NCBI GenBank assembly: GCA_036245805.1
Contig: BTRK01000005.1
Span: 32,097,469-32,161,468, forward strand
Length of the DNA stretch: 64,000 bases
DNA from: Pristionchus mayeri
Taxonomy: Eukaryota; Nematoda; Chromadorea; Rhabditida; Neodiplogasteridae
Direction: 5' to 3'
Part shown: piece after piece, positions 1-15,200 of the stretch
Layout of the letters: each line of letters starts with the position of its first letter
Position numbering within the stretch: position 1 is the first letter of the stretch
The notes under the pieces: generated by a model
Told to the model about the DNA's origin: nothing
Seen by the model: the letters and a program-made list of their open reading frames with translations, nothing else
Database searches by the model: none
Position numbers and translations under genes: made by a program

Positions 1-250
1 GCGGTTAGAGATTAGATAGCGAAAAACACTAATTAGTTAGTGCGCCGCTGTGAATACGCTCTCCACATTAACTTAGGAGATTACACTTGAACGAAACGTT
101 CAAGTCTTTTTCACTGTTTGGGCACCTAATAATTTTGTTTCAGCCTCTCAATACAATTAGACAGAAACAATTAGACAGAAATTCTTCAATAACACGATAA
201 TCTCTCTCAGAAAATTCACCCAACTACCCAAATAGTCGTAATGTCAAGGA

Positions 251-3200
251 TTACAAACTGACGTCAGTGAGCTTCTTCTTCTGGTCTTCCTTCTTCCTCA
301 GATGGAAGTCAGGCATCGGGTCGTCGAGGTACTTGAGATCATTCTTCGAGAAGAATACCTCGATCGCCTTACGCACACCAACCATCACCACGAGCTGAGA
401 GGGATAATCGAATAGACTACTGTAAACCTCTCCCAGGAATACTGTATCGTTATTTAGGAACACCTCAACTATTGACAACGAGGATTGGATAAAATCAATT
501 TCCGAAACACCTCGAACTTTAGGTTTCAGCATTTCGATACAAACCGGGTAAAAACCATATCACGGATCTTCTGTAAGATTGCAGGATCCCATGCGACAGA
601 TAAAAATAAATTATCTCCGATTTTGTTCAGATAGGTCGGACTAGGCATTGTGAGGGCGAGGAAAAAGTATTTAAACTCAGATTTGCGAAATTTGCATATT
701 GGACGGAGTTATGACCTACAGCGTTGAAAGGTCGTATCTCAGTAATTTTTTGACCTACAGTGAGCTAATTTTTTCCATTCCATGCGTAATAAACTAGTCT
801 ACACGTGCCATCTTTTACAATACGAGTGAAAGTGTCATCTTCCATGAGTAATTCTCAAAAAACAATTTTTTTATTGCATAATATGCAAATTATCTCGCTC
901 ATTACCCACCTACAATACGATTTTTATCTTTGATTCTGATTCCTCATAGTTGAATTGAGGTAGGTACGCTTTTCATTGGTCATAACTCGGCGCTCTTCAT
1001 ACCGCCACTCAGTAGGGAGAATCCGGACTTGTTCCAATTTTTCGATGCAAATACATTTCGGTTTGTATCTCGGCTATAATATATGTAAATTAACATTTTA
1101 GTGATATCGTTAGACAGCTCTCGATGTGCTCCACAACCAACATTGACTTGGTGGTCCAACACCCTAACTTAACCGTTTTCGAGATAGAGCGAGAAAACGA
1201 ATCCAAAGGAGCGCAGTGAGAGAATAGGGGATTGAAATGGTTCGGTTACACGGTTTTTCTGAGATGATGGTTATCTCGCCATATCTCGAAAACGATTAAG
1301 TTAGGGTGTTGGACCACCAAATCAATGTTGTGGAGTACATCGAGAGCAGTCTAACGATATCACTAAAATGTTAATTTACATATATTATAGCCGAGATACA
1401 TACAAACCGAAATGTATTTGCATCGCAAAATTGGAACAAGTCCGGATTCTCCCTACTGAGTGGCGGTATGAAGAGCGCCGAGTTATGACCAATGAAAAGC
1501 GTACCTACCTCAATTCAACTATGAGGAATCAGAATCAAAGATAAAAATCGTATTGTAGGCCAATATGCAAATTTCGCAAATCTGAGTGGAAATACTTTTC
1601 CCTCGCCCTCACAATGCCTAGTCTGACTTATCTCAACAAAATCCGGGAATTTTTTTCTCAAATTGTCGCAAATGGTTCCTGTTTTCCTACATTTTTACAG
1701 AGATCCGTGATATCATCAATGTCTTTGCAACACCCGCCGAAAAAAAGTTTAAAAAAGACAAACCATAATGGGGAAGAGAATAGAGGTGGACTTGATCGAC
1801 TTGACGATCCAGAGCATCGCAAGACACGCAGTCTGAACAATCGATCGATAATCTATCAGGTTGTTGCGAAAGTCTTGTCGCGTCATAGCGCTTGGACATT
1901 GTAGCGCCTATAGTCCTTACTTCATCTTTGGATATCATATAACTACTTATAATCGATGAGGTAATAGATGGCCTTTCTAGCGCACTTTACCCCACAGCTG
2001 ACGAATCATTTAGAAAATCACAGTGTTAGACGAAACCCTGAGGTCGCGGATATGCTCCTTTCTGCGTTTACTACTACTTTGAAAAGAGTGATATGGCCAA
2101 ATGAATAGCATATTCATAAACAGCATGAGCCATTTCATTACCAGGGCACAATAGTGGATAGCCAGGCACACGTGCCTTTCTTGAAATTTTTAAATATTTC
2201 GGAATGGAGCTTGGACAAGAATTTTCGAATACATATTTTATAGTCTCATTTTAGTGACGATGGATCTAGGAATCAATATTATTCGGAAATACATATATTC
2301 TGAAGTGATATGCTTACAATTTCAGTTTAGGGTTGGCGGAATATTTCCCCGGCAAAATTGGTCCTTCTAAAGAGAGATTCTCAAATTTGAAAGACGAAAA
2401 CTACCATATTTGGCAAAATTATGCTCGCAGCTGACTTAAATTGTGGACATATTGGGTTTATCTGAACAAGCCACCCTTCCTCTATTATTATTTCATAAGA
2501 AATATTTCAGAAGTCGCTGGTTGTTTTAGGGCTATAATAAATTTGGAACATATTTTTACTCATTTTCATTCAAAATCAAATTCTTGAAATTTTTCGGGTT
2601 TCTATATGAGCTTCGCTAGGAGTAACTACATGGCTATGGTGCTCATGTATGCACCTAACATATATTATGAGGTTAGGGAACCTACATTACAGAGAAGCGA
2701 AATCAGTGTATTGAGGCACGCGACAGGACTTTCGCAACAACCTAATACCTAATGACCAATCAATAATCCTCTCAAACTACCGCACCTGGAAGGCAGTGAA
2801 GAGGTGGATCTTCTTGATCGGCACGTGACGAATGTAGATCGTGTCGGGCTGGTACCTGACAGAGGTTACTGTAGGTCAGTCGGAATTAAGCCGGTTCTAT
2901 TTTTATGCAAACCTATGCTATCCACTAAATGTACACCATTATAGATGGAATAAAGTCAGTGTTCGATACTCAATCATAGCGGGGCTACCGTACTTCATGG
3001 GCATGAGCATAAGCAGGATGCGGTCGAAGAGTTGGATGCCGCCGAGTGCAGCGATACCCATGTACAGGAAGACACCGTAGAGCACGGGCATCGGGATTTT
3101 TCCGAGAGCTCCCGTCATCTGAGAGGAGGCAGAGGTTGCGGTAGGGGAGGGGATGGAGAAGGTTATTATCTATTGTATTGGAAGATCTAGTCGAAAAGTC

Positions 3201-6200
3201 ATCGGTTCTCAGTTCATCATGGAGGTCATTACTTATCGCAACCTCAATGTGTCGTCAAAGTTTTTTATCGTTTGAAAAAGAACTTCTGCAGGTTTTTAGG
3301 AATCCATACTCGCTGAAAGTGCCAATTTCAAAGCCGCTTATTCTGGCTGACTGCTGCATTCCTACCGTATTCTCTGTCATTGCCGCGCTTATACCGTATC
3401 CTCACTACCGTACTCTCCATCTACCGTATCCCTCCACTAACCAGCACAGACAATCCAATCAATACGAAGGTGACGATGCCAGTCAGTCGCTGCTCGCGAA
3501 CTCCCGTGAACTGCGCCACTTCTCCCGGTGCTTTCGACTCCGACTCCATCTGGAGAAAAGTTAGTTTGCGATGGGGAATTAGAAATCGATTAATAGTCTA
3601 CAGTATACCTTGAGTGAGTTGATGTGGTTGATGGAGAGTACGGTAGCGGCTACGTAGATCGGCAGGCCGAGCCATCCCACGATGATGATGAGAATGGCCA
3701 GAATGAAGAGATCGAGATGGTATCCGCAGCCCTGAATCAGGGAATTGCTATCGTAGTCTGGTTATACCACTCATATCGATTGATAATTGGATCCTCATTA
3801 CGGTATCTATCGTCACATTAAAATGATCTGCACGATGATATGTTGTAAAATATTTCTTATCTGATATAGTATCCTTACAAACTACCGTACCCCGTGTTTG
3901 TTACCGTACCTTCTTCAGTTTGTTCTCCTTTCTGTTGACGATGACGGTGGTGATCTGCTGGTCCATGAAGATCTAAAGACGAGTGGAAATAATTTTTGTA
4001 AAGGAATTGCCGTTTCATTGATCTAGCACATTCCTCCGCATTGCAAGTATCGCTATGTCCGCATCACACCTATATTTATTTCTTAATTTTTTTCTCATAT
4101 ATGAGATGCTGTTATCGATGTTGCTCCCTCCACTCTCGCTCATATCCACACTCTGAAACACAACTGCATCTAGTGCGCACAGTGACTCTAATCCCACTGG
4201 TTCTTGCCAGCTATATTCAGCGAGCTGTATCCTTATTGATCATCGAACGACAGCCCTTATACATATCAATACAGTACCCTTATCAATACCGTACTCCAGT
4301 CGATACCAAACTCACCAGGATGCAAGCCAGAATGGCAGGAACGAAAGCTAGTAGACACGTCCAGAGGGGATTCGAGGGATGGAAGAGGGGGATGATCCAG
4401 CCACGACCGTCGTATGTCGGCTGTAAAGAAGAAGAATCAGATACCGCAATCTACCGAAATCCTACCGTAACCTTACCCTGAATGAGCTGGGGACGTTCAG
4501 CTTGGGCGTGTTGATGCCCACGAGGATATCCACCATCGTCATCACTCCGATAGCGATCATCACGGCGAAGTCGGAGAAGATCTGCAGAGTACGGTAACTG
4601 AGGGATACTGTAGGGTGGGAATACGGTAAAAAAACAGAGAAAGTCAAAAATTTCTCACTTCATGAGCTTGATAGTTTAGATATACTGTGGATATTGATTA
4701 CGGTAGGCAGAATATCGATTACCTGACGAACGCGAGAGGGGAAGTAGCAGCTGTTGCGGCACTTCTGTAAAAGGGGCATATGTGGGCAGGGATTGCTGCT
4801 GACTTTAATAATCCGGAGGGTGTCCCCCAGTTTAGCCACGAAAACCGGCAGGATTCACGGGAACAAGTACGATGTATACTATCCGAAAACCGAGAGGGTC
4901 TTTGCTGCTAGCCGCAGTGGCAATCAGTGAAGCACACTCACCACGTCACACATGTATCTATCGGACCTACACATCCAACAACTCCTACTGTATCCTCCAT
5001 CTATAACAGTGCCCCCCTACAATCTACCGTATCCTCCCCTACCGTACCTTGAGGACCATGGAGAGGGTGAATGTTCCGAGTGCGAGCAGGATGGACATCA
5101 GCAGTTTGTCGTAGAGAGGATAGCAGCCGTCGCCCTCGAACTTGCCGTACATCTCGCGGCACTGATCCAGCTTCACCTGTAGGCAGAGAGTCTGACCTAC
5201 CGAACCAAGATGAGTGACCCACCGAACTAAATTCCCTCTCAAACACACAACGAATTAAACATTTTTTTATTGAGTTTAGTTCAATATTATATGTGTATAT
5301 TTCGTATTAAATTGAAGTATAACTTTCGAAGTCAGCGATACGTCCCAGCATACTACCATATTCGCTACCGTACCTGCGAGTAGTCGGGTCCGTTCGCGAG
5401 CATCGTGATGTTGTAACCCTTGGCTGCGATGAGGTCAGAGACCTGCAGTGAGACGGTAATCGATCGAAAAAATATCTCCCTCTCCGACATTATTCCAGCT
5501 CGCTAATCATGTGCTTCGCTACGATCATATAAGCAAATATCGTTTCTTCACCCAATATTTGTCCCTCTATGTAGCATTAAACAATTCAATCGCTGAGTGC
5601 CTTCAGGCGATGAAGATAGAACGGTAGTTCAGTGGGTTAGATTCCTGACTGCGACCCACCTTCTCCAAGTGCGTATCGGACATGTTCGCTTCGGTTTGGA
5701 CGCATCGGCAGATGGCGTCCGCGTTGAACTTGGAGTACTCTATCACATCCAGTTGACCTGCAACGATCACGAGTCTGACCCAGCGAACTCCACACTTTCT
5801 ACCGTCTCCTCACGCTACCGTACCTTTGATCTTGAGCAGCTTCATGATGGCTTCGTAGATGAAGATGACAGCTATGAGAGTCGCGAACGACTCCTCCGTG
5901 AAGCGAGTGATGAAGGAAACCTAGAATCAATCAATAGTAGCCATCTAGCGTGTTCCATAAATATCGTAATCAAACGATAATCTTCCGTACCAGGGCGGAG
6001 GCATCAGTGATGCACAGTATCATCACAATTGATCCTGTCCAGATGTGCACCCAGAAACGGAAGGTGAGGTAGCTGCAAAATCGAAATTCAATAACCACAG
6101 TAGATAAACAATCGATATGACAAATATTTCATATTAGAGAGAGGCAAAAGGAATTCCACCCAACCGGATTCGAACCAGTGACCTAAGGATCTACAATCCT

Positions 6201-9200
6201 CCGATCTACCAACTGAGCTATGGCTGGTGATAAACGCCCACTGCTCAGCGTAATCAACGTAGAATGCGCTCTAAAGGCAGCTCCTTCTGTTTTATACGTA
6301 TGATTCCCTGGATCACAACATTCAATTTCATACCCTACTCTCCACCGTAACCCTTACTCGATGCCCATCTTGGAGCAGAGTTCGTAGACGATAGTCTCGA
6401 AGACGAGGACGGGACCAGTGGATCCGATGATGGTGAGGGGCTGCCCGGCGAAAAGATGGTACAGAATACCACACAGCGAGCCTGCAATCAAGCTTCTGAC
6501 TCTTTCTGTCAACCATGCAATACTGTGCCTTGTTCTCATGTACATTCTCCATTTCTTTCACCGAACACCTTCAGCTCACGTTTCATTCATTCCTAAGACG
6601 ATTCGACCACGTATGAACCATTGAGATCTAAGCGACTCCTCCTCCCCTCACCTCCAATGAGATTCTCCATGGCGGCCATCCTCTGATGCGTCGCCTCTTC
6701 CAATAGACCTGAAGAACTCTCAGTAGAATACCACAGCTAAACTTATTCACAAAAACCCAGACTCCAGACCACACTGACCACAACAAGCACTGTGACCCCA
6801 ATCGATATCCTTACATCACTCCCCTCTACCGTACCTCCGAAGGTGACAATGGGTGCGAGGAGAGCGAAGTACATGAAACAGATCGTAGCGATGCATCTGA
6901 AAGGAGACAGGATAAAATCTATAATCTGCTTCCGTGAAGAGATTCCTGCACTAAATAGTAACTACAGAATTCATGTTCTCACCTATGTTTCACCTAACAT
7001 CGTCTGGTGAAAATATATGTTTCACCCTTTGCATTTCAATGCGAAATTGTGGAGAACTACAATTACACCGCGAAGAATCGGAAAAAAAAATACCAATTAT
7101 TTGATTCAGTAAAAGAATACAACCATAATTTAGTTCCGCTACATTACTCACCAGTGCAGGCAAATCTACACGCCACAATCTTCATTGTGTGTGCTAGTAG
7201 CACATTGCAACGTGTTCTATTCCCACAGTCCCCCATTCAACTCACTGTAGATTGAGTGCGTCCTTGAAGTCAGAGAGGTAGTGGGGCGCCTTTCTCTTCA
7301 CGTCCAGAACCAGTCCTCCGAACAATCTGCCCGTTCGTTTCAACGCCGGGTCGTTGCCGTGACCTCCTGAGATTATCGATAAATCGAAAGAAGAATCGAT
7401 AATTTCTCTCTACCGTACTCTTCATCCCCCCTACAGTATCCCTACCGTACCCTCTTCCTCGTGTCCATCGTCCTTGGAGGTGTGCGCACCCGGGACCTCC
7501 TCCAGCATGTACTCCTTCCCGACCTGCGATAGCATCATTTAGTACAATAGTTATATTATTTTCGGATCAAAACTCGCATCTACATAGTTCACATGTTCAC
7601 CTGAATGTCTATAACCTTCTAATGCAATTCGAAATCGCAGGAAATTCTAATCCTACAAGCGTCCGTTTCTCACTCCCAATCTATTAAATATATTCTATTT
7701 CAATTCCAATTTCATTGTCAGGCAGAGCCAATTAACGCGTAGATAGTAAAGAATCGAATCAAAACTCGATTCTAATTAATTGATAATTCCTATTCTCTGA
7801 CCTGCTTTCGCTTCTCCTGACTGGGCACTTGCGAGGGCGGCTCTATGCGAATCGTCGGATCCCACTCGCCCGGAGGGAGTACGGTAACCTGCACGGATAT
7901 CGATTGCTTTATGTTTTTTATGATTACCGGAAATATGTTATCTAACCATCTCAAAGACTAGCCCGATAAATATTCGTTGAAAAACAGATATGTTGAGGCC
8001 TTCATACTCTCAAATTCCACTTAGGACCCTACCGTATACCTGATCGAGGAATTCATCGATTCCGTCCACGAGATCCTCCCGCTTCCTCGCAGTGAACGCC
8101 ACATCGTGGAAGATCTGACAAAGAGACGATCAATTATTACAACATAACTATGCAATAGCATGCACAGAGCACAGCAGTGGCGATAGGAGCATTCTATAGT
8201 GAAAAAGATTACAAATCATAGATCCTAGAGTATTGATAGTTTAAAATTATACTAGAAGCCAAGTTGACACCAACGATGAGCGCAGTGCTAGATCTGTCTG
8301 CCAAACGTGAAACACAAATAAACAGCCCATTTTGTATTTCCCAATATCAAGATTTCTCATTTTTCTTCGTAGCGCTATTTATCAGCACCTACAGCACGCC
8401 TACAACCGTTCATGCTAACAATACTTCTTTTGTTGCTACCATGCTTATCACTACCGTAACCCTCCCCCTACCGTACCTCATCGCTCATGAGAGTGGCGAT
8501 GGCTCTACCGATCTCTCTGTACTGCTGTGCGTGTCCCTGAGGACCGAGAAGCACGAAGATGAATCGAGTCGGCACGGGAACCTGCAGATGGGCCAATCGA
8601 TAATGTAGCGCATACCGTAATCAGTACATCGACTCGGGAATCACCGCGCCTTATCTTTCAAGAAGGAAAGAGTCTTCTTGTCAATGCAGCAAGTTTCGGT
8701 CATATTCAACGAGAATATAAAATAGCGAAAATTAAAGTAGTCTCTTCTAGCTTGTCAACTACCGTATCCCTACCGTACCTCAGTGAGGTCGCCTAGCACC
8801 GCTGCTGTCTTCAGTCGGATGAAGGCACAGATGTGATGCTGCAGGAAGTCCACCTGAATTCGACATTATCGATTAGTGAATACTGTAATCAGCCGTCGGC
8901 ATCGACAACTGCCTTTATTTCTCGTCCCTGCCCCGACAATTGCTTTCTTTCGTTCATTTCCGGCGTTTATTGCACTCATATTCCCCTTTGTGTCGCTCTT
9001 TTGCAGAATTTGTTGCGTTCTGCGAAGTCCATAAATTTGGGATGACTTCCTGTTGGGAGTGTTGGCTTCTCTCTCCGGAGGGCGGGAGGAGGCGAGTTCC
9101 GCTCCCCCCGCCTTCCCTCCCTCTCAATCTCCCGTTAGTCTCACTACGTCATCGCTCTCTGTCCCCTCTCCCCCTCTCTCCTCCCTTCCCTTGGCCAGAG

Positions 9201-12200
9201 AAATCCATCTCCTCCATCCTTCTTCCTTTCGAGAAGATTTCATTCCGTCCTGCCCACTCACACTCGACTTAGTAGTGCGAGCAGATCGAGGACGACATTT
9301 GGGATACGGCGGAAACGAGCACACCACACAGCAATTTTTGATTTCCGAGAGGGCATGATTATAAAAAAATTAGCTATGGCGCACAGCTTCACACTTATTG
9401 GGTCCAACACAGTAAATGTTCACAGCTTGATTTTGGTCCTCGAGGGTCAGAGCGAAATCGGAATTTTCGAAGTTCATGCTAAAGCTAATATCTGATAAAC
9501 ATTGCTGGAAATCTTCTCGTTGTCCTTTACTATCCCACTTGAAACATAAAAGAAACGGGTCGTTGCAAACTATGGCGTTCATTCAAGGAACCTGATGGAG
9601 TTCACAGCCTACTCTTCTATTCCCTGTTCATAAGTAATCCTCAGCTATTCCGTGACGAATGGGAATAGAGAATGAGCAATGACTCTACTATCCATTCTGA
9701 ACCCATAGAACAGAGAATACAAGCAAAATATTTAAACAAAAATGCCTGAAGCAACCACACCCAATTTTGTGAAACAAAACATCTCTATTTAGCAGCCGCT
9801 TTAAATTTCAAGTAGCATTTCATGAACTGAGAAATCCTTTTTAAAGATTTGATATTCTTTCAGAGGAATCGACGCTTAATTCACCCACTTCGCCTCAACT
9901 TTATAATCACCTCGTGAAACACATGCTCACCATGACCATCTTCGAAAAAATCATAAAAATCAGTTCTCGATCACCCGTTCGAACTGTAGTACCGTACCTC
10001 TCCGATGAGGACGTTGCTGGCCTCGACTCCTGCGGGGAGCTTCTTGAGGAAGTGAGTGTTGCCCTTGTTGACGTCACTCGCCGAGCCCTCCTTGGCCATC
10101 TCCCTCGGGGTGGATTCCACCTGCAAAGAGATTATCGATTGATGGAAGTTGCGCCATGCCATGATGATTATCGGTCGATTTCCTTCACAGATGCTATTTT
10201 ATAATATGCATTTTTTTTGTGGAATTTTCGGAAAAGGCCACAAAGTAACGCTGGTTCTAGTTCCCAAATCTTCTTGTAATTCACGTGAAACTCACGCTTG
10301 CCTGGTTTCGTTAATTTTTGTTTCGAATAATTTAACAATTCGTGTGATTGCGTTTCGGCTAAATCGACCAATATTATTACTGCAATAATTACACCCATAT
10401 CCAAATCTCCTGTAGGTCCCTCTCCTTGGGTTCGAAGACCCCGCTTTCCCAACCTTCAAAGACCGCGCTTCGCTAAAGTTGTTTACGTTTCCATGGACTG
10501 CTTGTGAGAGATCCCTCTCACTCTCTCAGTTTCACACACTCTCTCGCTCTGCATTGCAGACGAGAAAGCGAGCTCCAAGAGGTAGCCTTTAAGCACCTTT
10601 GGTCTTCTCTCTCGGGGGAAAGCCTCTCTCTTACTAGTTATCACTCACTCTGAGACCAAACGTCCATCTAGGGCACAAAGTATAAACGATGTACTTTTAG
10701 AGTAAGGTGTCGGTTTTCCAGGAAATGCATTAAAGGAGCGGAGTTCAAACTTCTGATTGTAGGCGTACGGATGCCGAATTTAACGACTACTCTACACATC
10801 ACCAATCTCCCATTCATAGTAAGGAAAATAAACACCCAACAAGCATAGTTATACTAAATCCCATCTGTCAGAGCACAGGAAAGAGTTGAAAAGGAGATAA
10901 AACGTTCAGTCCGGAATGATCCCGGAGCACTGCTCTTGCATCACGGTACTCTAATTTTGAGCGGAAGCTAAACACCGATACGTTGGAGAATATACTTTAC
11001 CCACGCACTTATCTGCCCATTAGAGTGCGAGGTTCGTCTATTTGTCTCCTAATGTCCCAAACTCTTCCATTGAGAGACAGTTGCCCGAATTGCACGCTCT
11101 ACTCCTCACCTTGGGCAGTTCCAGATTGGGGCCAGCCTTGGCCGCCTCTTCACTCGACTTCGCCAGATTCTTACCATGCGAGAACGACTTGCCTGCATTC
11201 AATCAATCAATAATCAGCTACCGTATCCACTGATTGCTAACCATCTTGACCTAATCCACCTACTTTAACTAATCACAAAAATTAGTACCTTCTACTGTCT
11301 GTCTACCGTACCCGGGCATACGCGATGAGCAAAATCAATCTGATCTTTCTGATCTTTCTCTTGCTTACCAATATCAGATATTGAGCGGACGGCGGATAGG
11401 AACCCGCTATCTTTCTCGCCTCCGGCACCAGAGCGGCGAGCCTGCAACAGGGGATTACGCTACCGTAATCGAAATTTTAATTTTTGAATTTGACACCAGA
11501 ATTTTCACAATTTCGCAGCTCTATACAAGAAATGGATTTTTTAAAACAAGCATCAGTATTTCCGCACATCATTGAATTTTACCGCGCTCCTTCGCCATCC
11601 TGAACAACAGTAACCACTCATGGATTACAACCTGCTCATATTGATGGATGTGTCTGCGATTGAGGATCTCGGTGAGCTCTGCCCGATCGGCCTCGTCCAC
11701 ATCGCCCGCCTCGATGAACTTATCGACCAGCGCTTCTGAATTCAAATTTTATATCTCGCGCCTTTTCCTCATCTCGTTTGCAACTCTCCACATAAAAAGT
11801 ACCAATTTTCTGAAATTGTGCACAGATCTCTGTTCATATCATGCCACCGTAATCAATTATCGATACTGCGTTAAATTCTCCCCATCCAACTCTGGCTATC
11901 TCCCCTTCTTTCCTCGAATCTTCTATCCTCCCCTACTCATCCGTCTGCTCCGGTAATGCAATTCTGTCGTATTTTCGGGTCGGTATCTCGATTTCGCATG
12001 TTCTCTCGCCCTATTCGAGATGGGATCTCGTCTGCCAACTTCTCTTCGTCCCTCTCAGCAGGGGGCTTTCGGCCTCTTCCTCTACTCGAAATTGTCTTCT
12101 GGACTCCATTCGCACTCTCTTAGCTTGGTCCTCTCTCTAGCTTCATCTGGGCCCTCTACTCGAGTCCCCCTCAAGCCTTCCCTGCTTGCTTTGGCCTCTC

Positions 12201-15200
12201 CTTCTCTGTGCTCTCTCAATTTCCCCTACTCTCTCACTTCCTCTGACTGGCCACCCTTTGAACAGCATCTAAGACTGACATTGGTAAGAGCTATTCTCTT
12301 CAATCCCGTTACTATTTCTCTTCTCTGACCAAGCATAGCAAGCTTCCCTTCGTCATTCAGACTACTTCATTGTAGGAAGCTCCCTTCACTATTAATTACA
12401 GGATTTCTCCCTACTGCGTCATCTAACTATGGATATATTACAAATACGAGAAAAAAACACCAGCAAGAAAGAGCCTTAATTCTACCTTGCTCAAGTGGTT
12501 ATTTTGCTATGCTGTGTTCTCTAGAAAATTACACAGAACAATAGAGCATGATTACTGTACACAACCAGGCATTGTTTCTCATCATTGGACATGCTCTTTT
12601 CAATCAGATAGAGCGCGATAGGACGCAAAATGAGTAGATGCTGGCATCGTCAACACATCTCTGAACAGAGATCGCCATTGCTGTTCCTCTTGCTCAACTC
12701 CCCCGGCTGTTTTGTGTAGCCATTTCTAAAATGACACTCAGCATCAGACATAGAGTGGAGGAGAAGGGTAGAATATGGAGTGGAGTGAGGGAGGGAACTT
12801 GCCTCATCCCTTCTCTTCTTCTAGCAGTCAAGTGAAGTAAACAACGAAAAATACGAAAAGAGAGAGCAGTGGAAGGAAACCGCGGCTATAGACTGCCGTG
12901 TGCGACTCTAAATGGCCCAATTACGGTAGAAGTACGGTATCGGTGGAGCACGGTACATGAGCAAATAATATGCAAGAATGGAGAGATGGTTTGATATTTG
13001 TACCGGTAATCGTGAAATCATCACTCGGAATATGAAAGCTTCGCCTAACCCCGAAAGCACAGATTCATTTCTTTAGTTGATATATTTTGGAAAAAATGGA
13101 TCAGATAAATTGTTCGATGCGCAATTCGTCAGGTTATACCAACAATGTGAAACACACAATGCGCGGGTTGGTGTGACACAAAAATGGAGAGTGGTGAAAA
13201 ATCCAAAACTACATCAATAAATCAGCAATACAGTAGATCACTCACGAACTATCGTAGGCAGGTCGGTGTGCTCGAACTCGTTGATGAAGAGACCTGCACG
13301 AAGGAAGATTTGAATTTATTCTTTTCGCGCGAGAAATGAAGGTATCTTTTACACTCTCCATAGAACATGGCCAATTTTAAAATAAATCACAAAAATCGAT
13401 AACTACAGTACCTTGGATAATGCAGTTTCTCAGCTGGAAGAGGGCGTGCAGGGACAGCGCCGCAACGTGCGGCTTCGACCATCGATTTCCGCCTGCAATA
13501 CCGTAACCATGAGTTACCGTACCCTGCGTGTATTGGAATGTTCAGCTATTACCGAAGCAATACACCATACCGATAAATTCAATATTCCTTTCAACGTGCT
13601 CTAAATAACATGTTTTGAGCACTATTCCCTAGCTCACTGTAGTAGTTTTTTTCTCATCTCCTAACGCTTTTCCTACCAATTTCCTTCATTTCCCGGGTCA
13701 TTTATCCTCTGAGACTCGTAAATTATATGATAGATTACTCTTCTGCAGCCGTTGCAGTACGAGATAGTGCAGCAAATCGAGAGAGCCGAGAAAGAGACAA
13801 GGATGGGCCGAAATTCATTGTGTGTGGTCTCGCTGTCTCCAATTCCCACACTCTCTAGCTCCGTCTAGATTAGAGTGTTGGGATAAGAAGAGTCGAGAGA
13901 CTACTCGTTCTATCAACTCTACGACAGCTGCATACATTATGTAGGGCGGCGGGGGCGAGAGGAGGGAGAGAGAGGGCGAAAATAAGAGTGGCAGGGAACA
14001 GTTGATTGATCTACTCTGGGTCGGTCCTTCGAGTTGTGACGAGACGGGGGGAAATAGAGAAGAGAAGAGGCCAGAATGTGTCGAAAACATCACGCAAACT
14101 TAGTGCATCGGACATAGATCAGGGATGAAATAACAAGGAGAAAGGAGAGAGCCCAAGAGAGTTATGGGTTGCACTTCCCTCACGAAAGTCGCCTGTGGGG
14201 TTCAGGGTGCACAAAGGATACTAGTCCTTGGACTATCAGCAATGAGTAATATCGCAATCAAAAAATGCAAAACATTCGCATTCCGCAGCTCGCTTTTACT
14301 GCACCAAAACGAGCGTGGTGTAATACTGGATATCTCGCACATAAAGCCCGTTATGCTCGCTCAAGTCCCGCTTCAACTAGAAAAATTGAGTCACTTCTCG
14401 ATTGACTACCGTAACCTCCCGCCTACCGTACCCTGTTCGACGTCCTCTTCGAACTTGACCCATCTCGCAGTCTCGCGCCATTCGTTGCCGCCCAGCTCGC
14501 CCATCTCCGTGAAGAGCGCCTACGCCATTGATTTATTATTATTATTATTGTTGTTATTACTATAACTAATAAATATAAATTATTCTCACCGGCAGCTCGC
14601 TCTTCTCCTTCAGTAGGAACATCACGCGAGTTCCGGGTGCTGCAAAACATTGAAATTGAAAATCGATACAGTATCACACAATTTACAGTGAAAATTGACC
14701 AAGGGGTCGTTGATATAGTGCTTCATTAATAATAATTCAGCGATCCCTCTATAACCCTCTAGGATCACACAGTACAAAAACTAGCGCGCAGCTGAGCCAA
14801 CACTGTTCTCAGCGCTCGGACATTCTCTGTTTCACCCCCCATACACATCCATACTAATCTTGATGGGCTTCAATGTGACTATGTGAGACAAAGTCAAAAC
14901 AGCAGCAAATATTCAGCCTACAAAAATCCTTCCTGAACAATAACACCAACAACAATGATAACAACAATAACAACAACAACAACTCGACTCACCCAGACTG
15001 GCCAGCTCGATGCTGTCGTGTCGTTTGCTCATTCTTCTCTGGCGAAGCGCTTGCCTGCAATTTTGGCAAATGTTTTGTAAACAATTTAAATAATATTTAA
15101 AAGAAAACAATCAAATTTATAATATTTTCGACACATCCATCTCTCCAAAAGTACGAGCTCGGGTGGAATTGTATTCCACTGGCAGAATTGTCAAGCACGA

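Larger units (their letters stand above)
2780..14432 (-). other. Intronic TACGGTAG word family, often forming the 5' splice site
   Basis: About thirty copies of CTACCGTA on the plus strand (TACGGTAG in the transcript) lie in SLC4 introns. Many donor sites of this gene are exactly GTACGGTAG, for example after the exons starting at 2994, 5048, 5374, 5824, 6835, 7451, 8477, 8779, 9998 and 14432. Extra copies follow a few bases downstream or lie near acceptors (13497-13522). Orientation is mostly the transcribed one; a few reverse copies lie at 4591-4705. The function is unknown. Confidence 0.7.

Noticed and set aside
395..2785. Apparent loss of a membrane-segment exon in the SLC4 gene between IHLFTAFQ and LVVMVGVRK
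   Set aside because: A 69-bp exon at 1764-1832 ([19 protein letters not shown]) with good splice sites restores the full family order and phase.
12020..12328. 102-codon plus-strand Ser/Leu-rich frame
   Set aside because: Lies in a pyrimidine-rich SLC4 intron on the other strand, without splice or start context.
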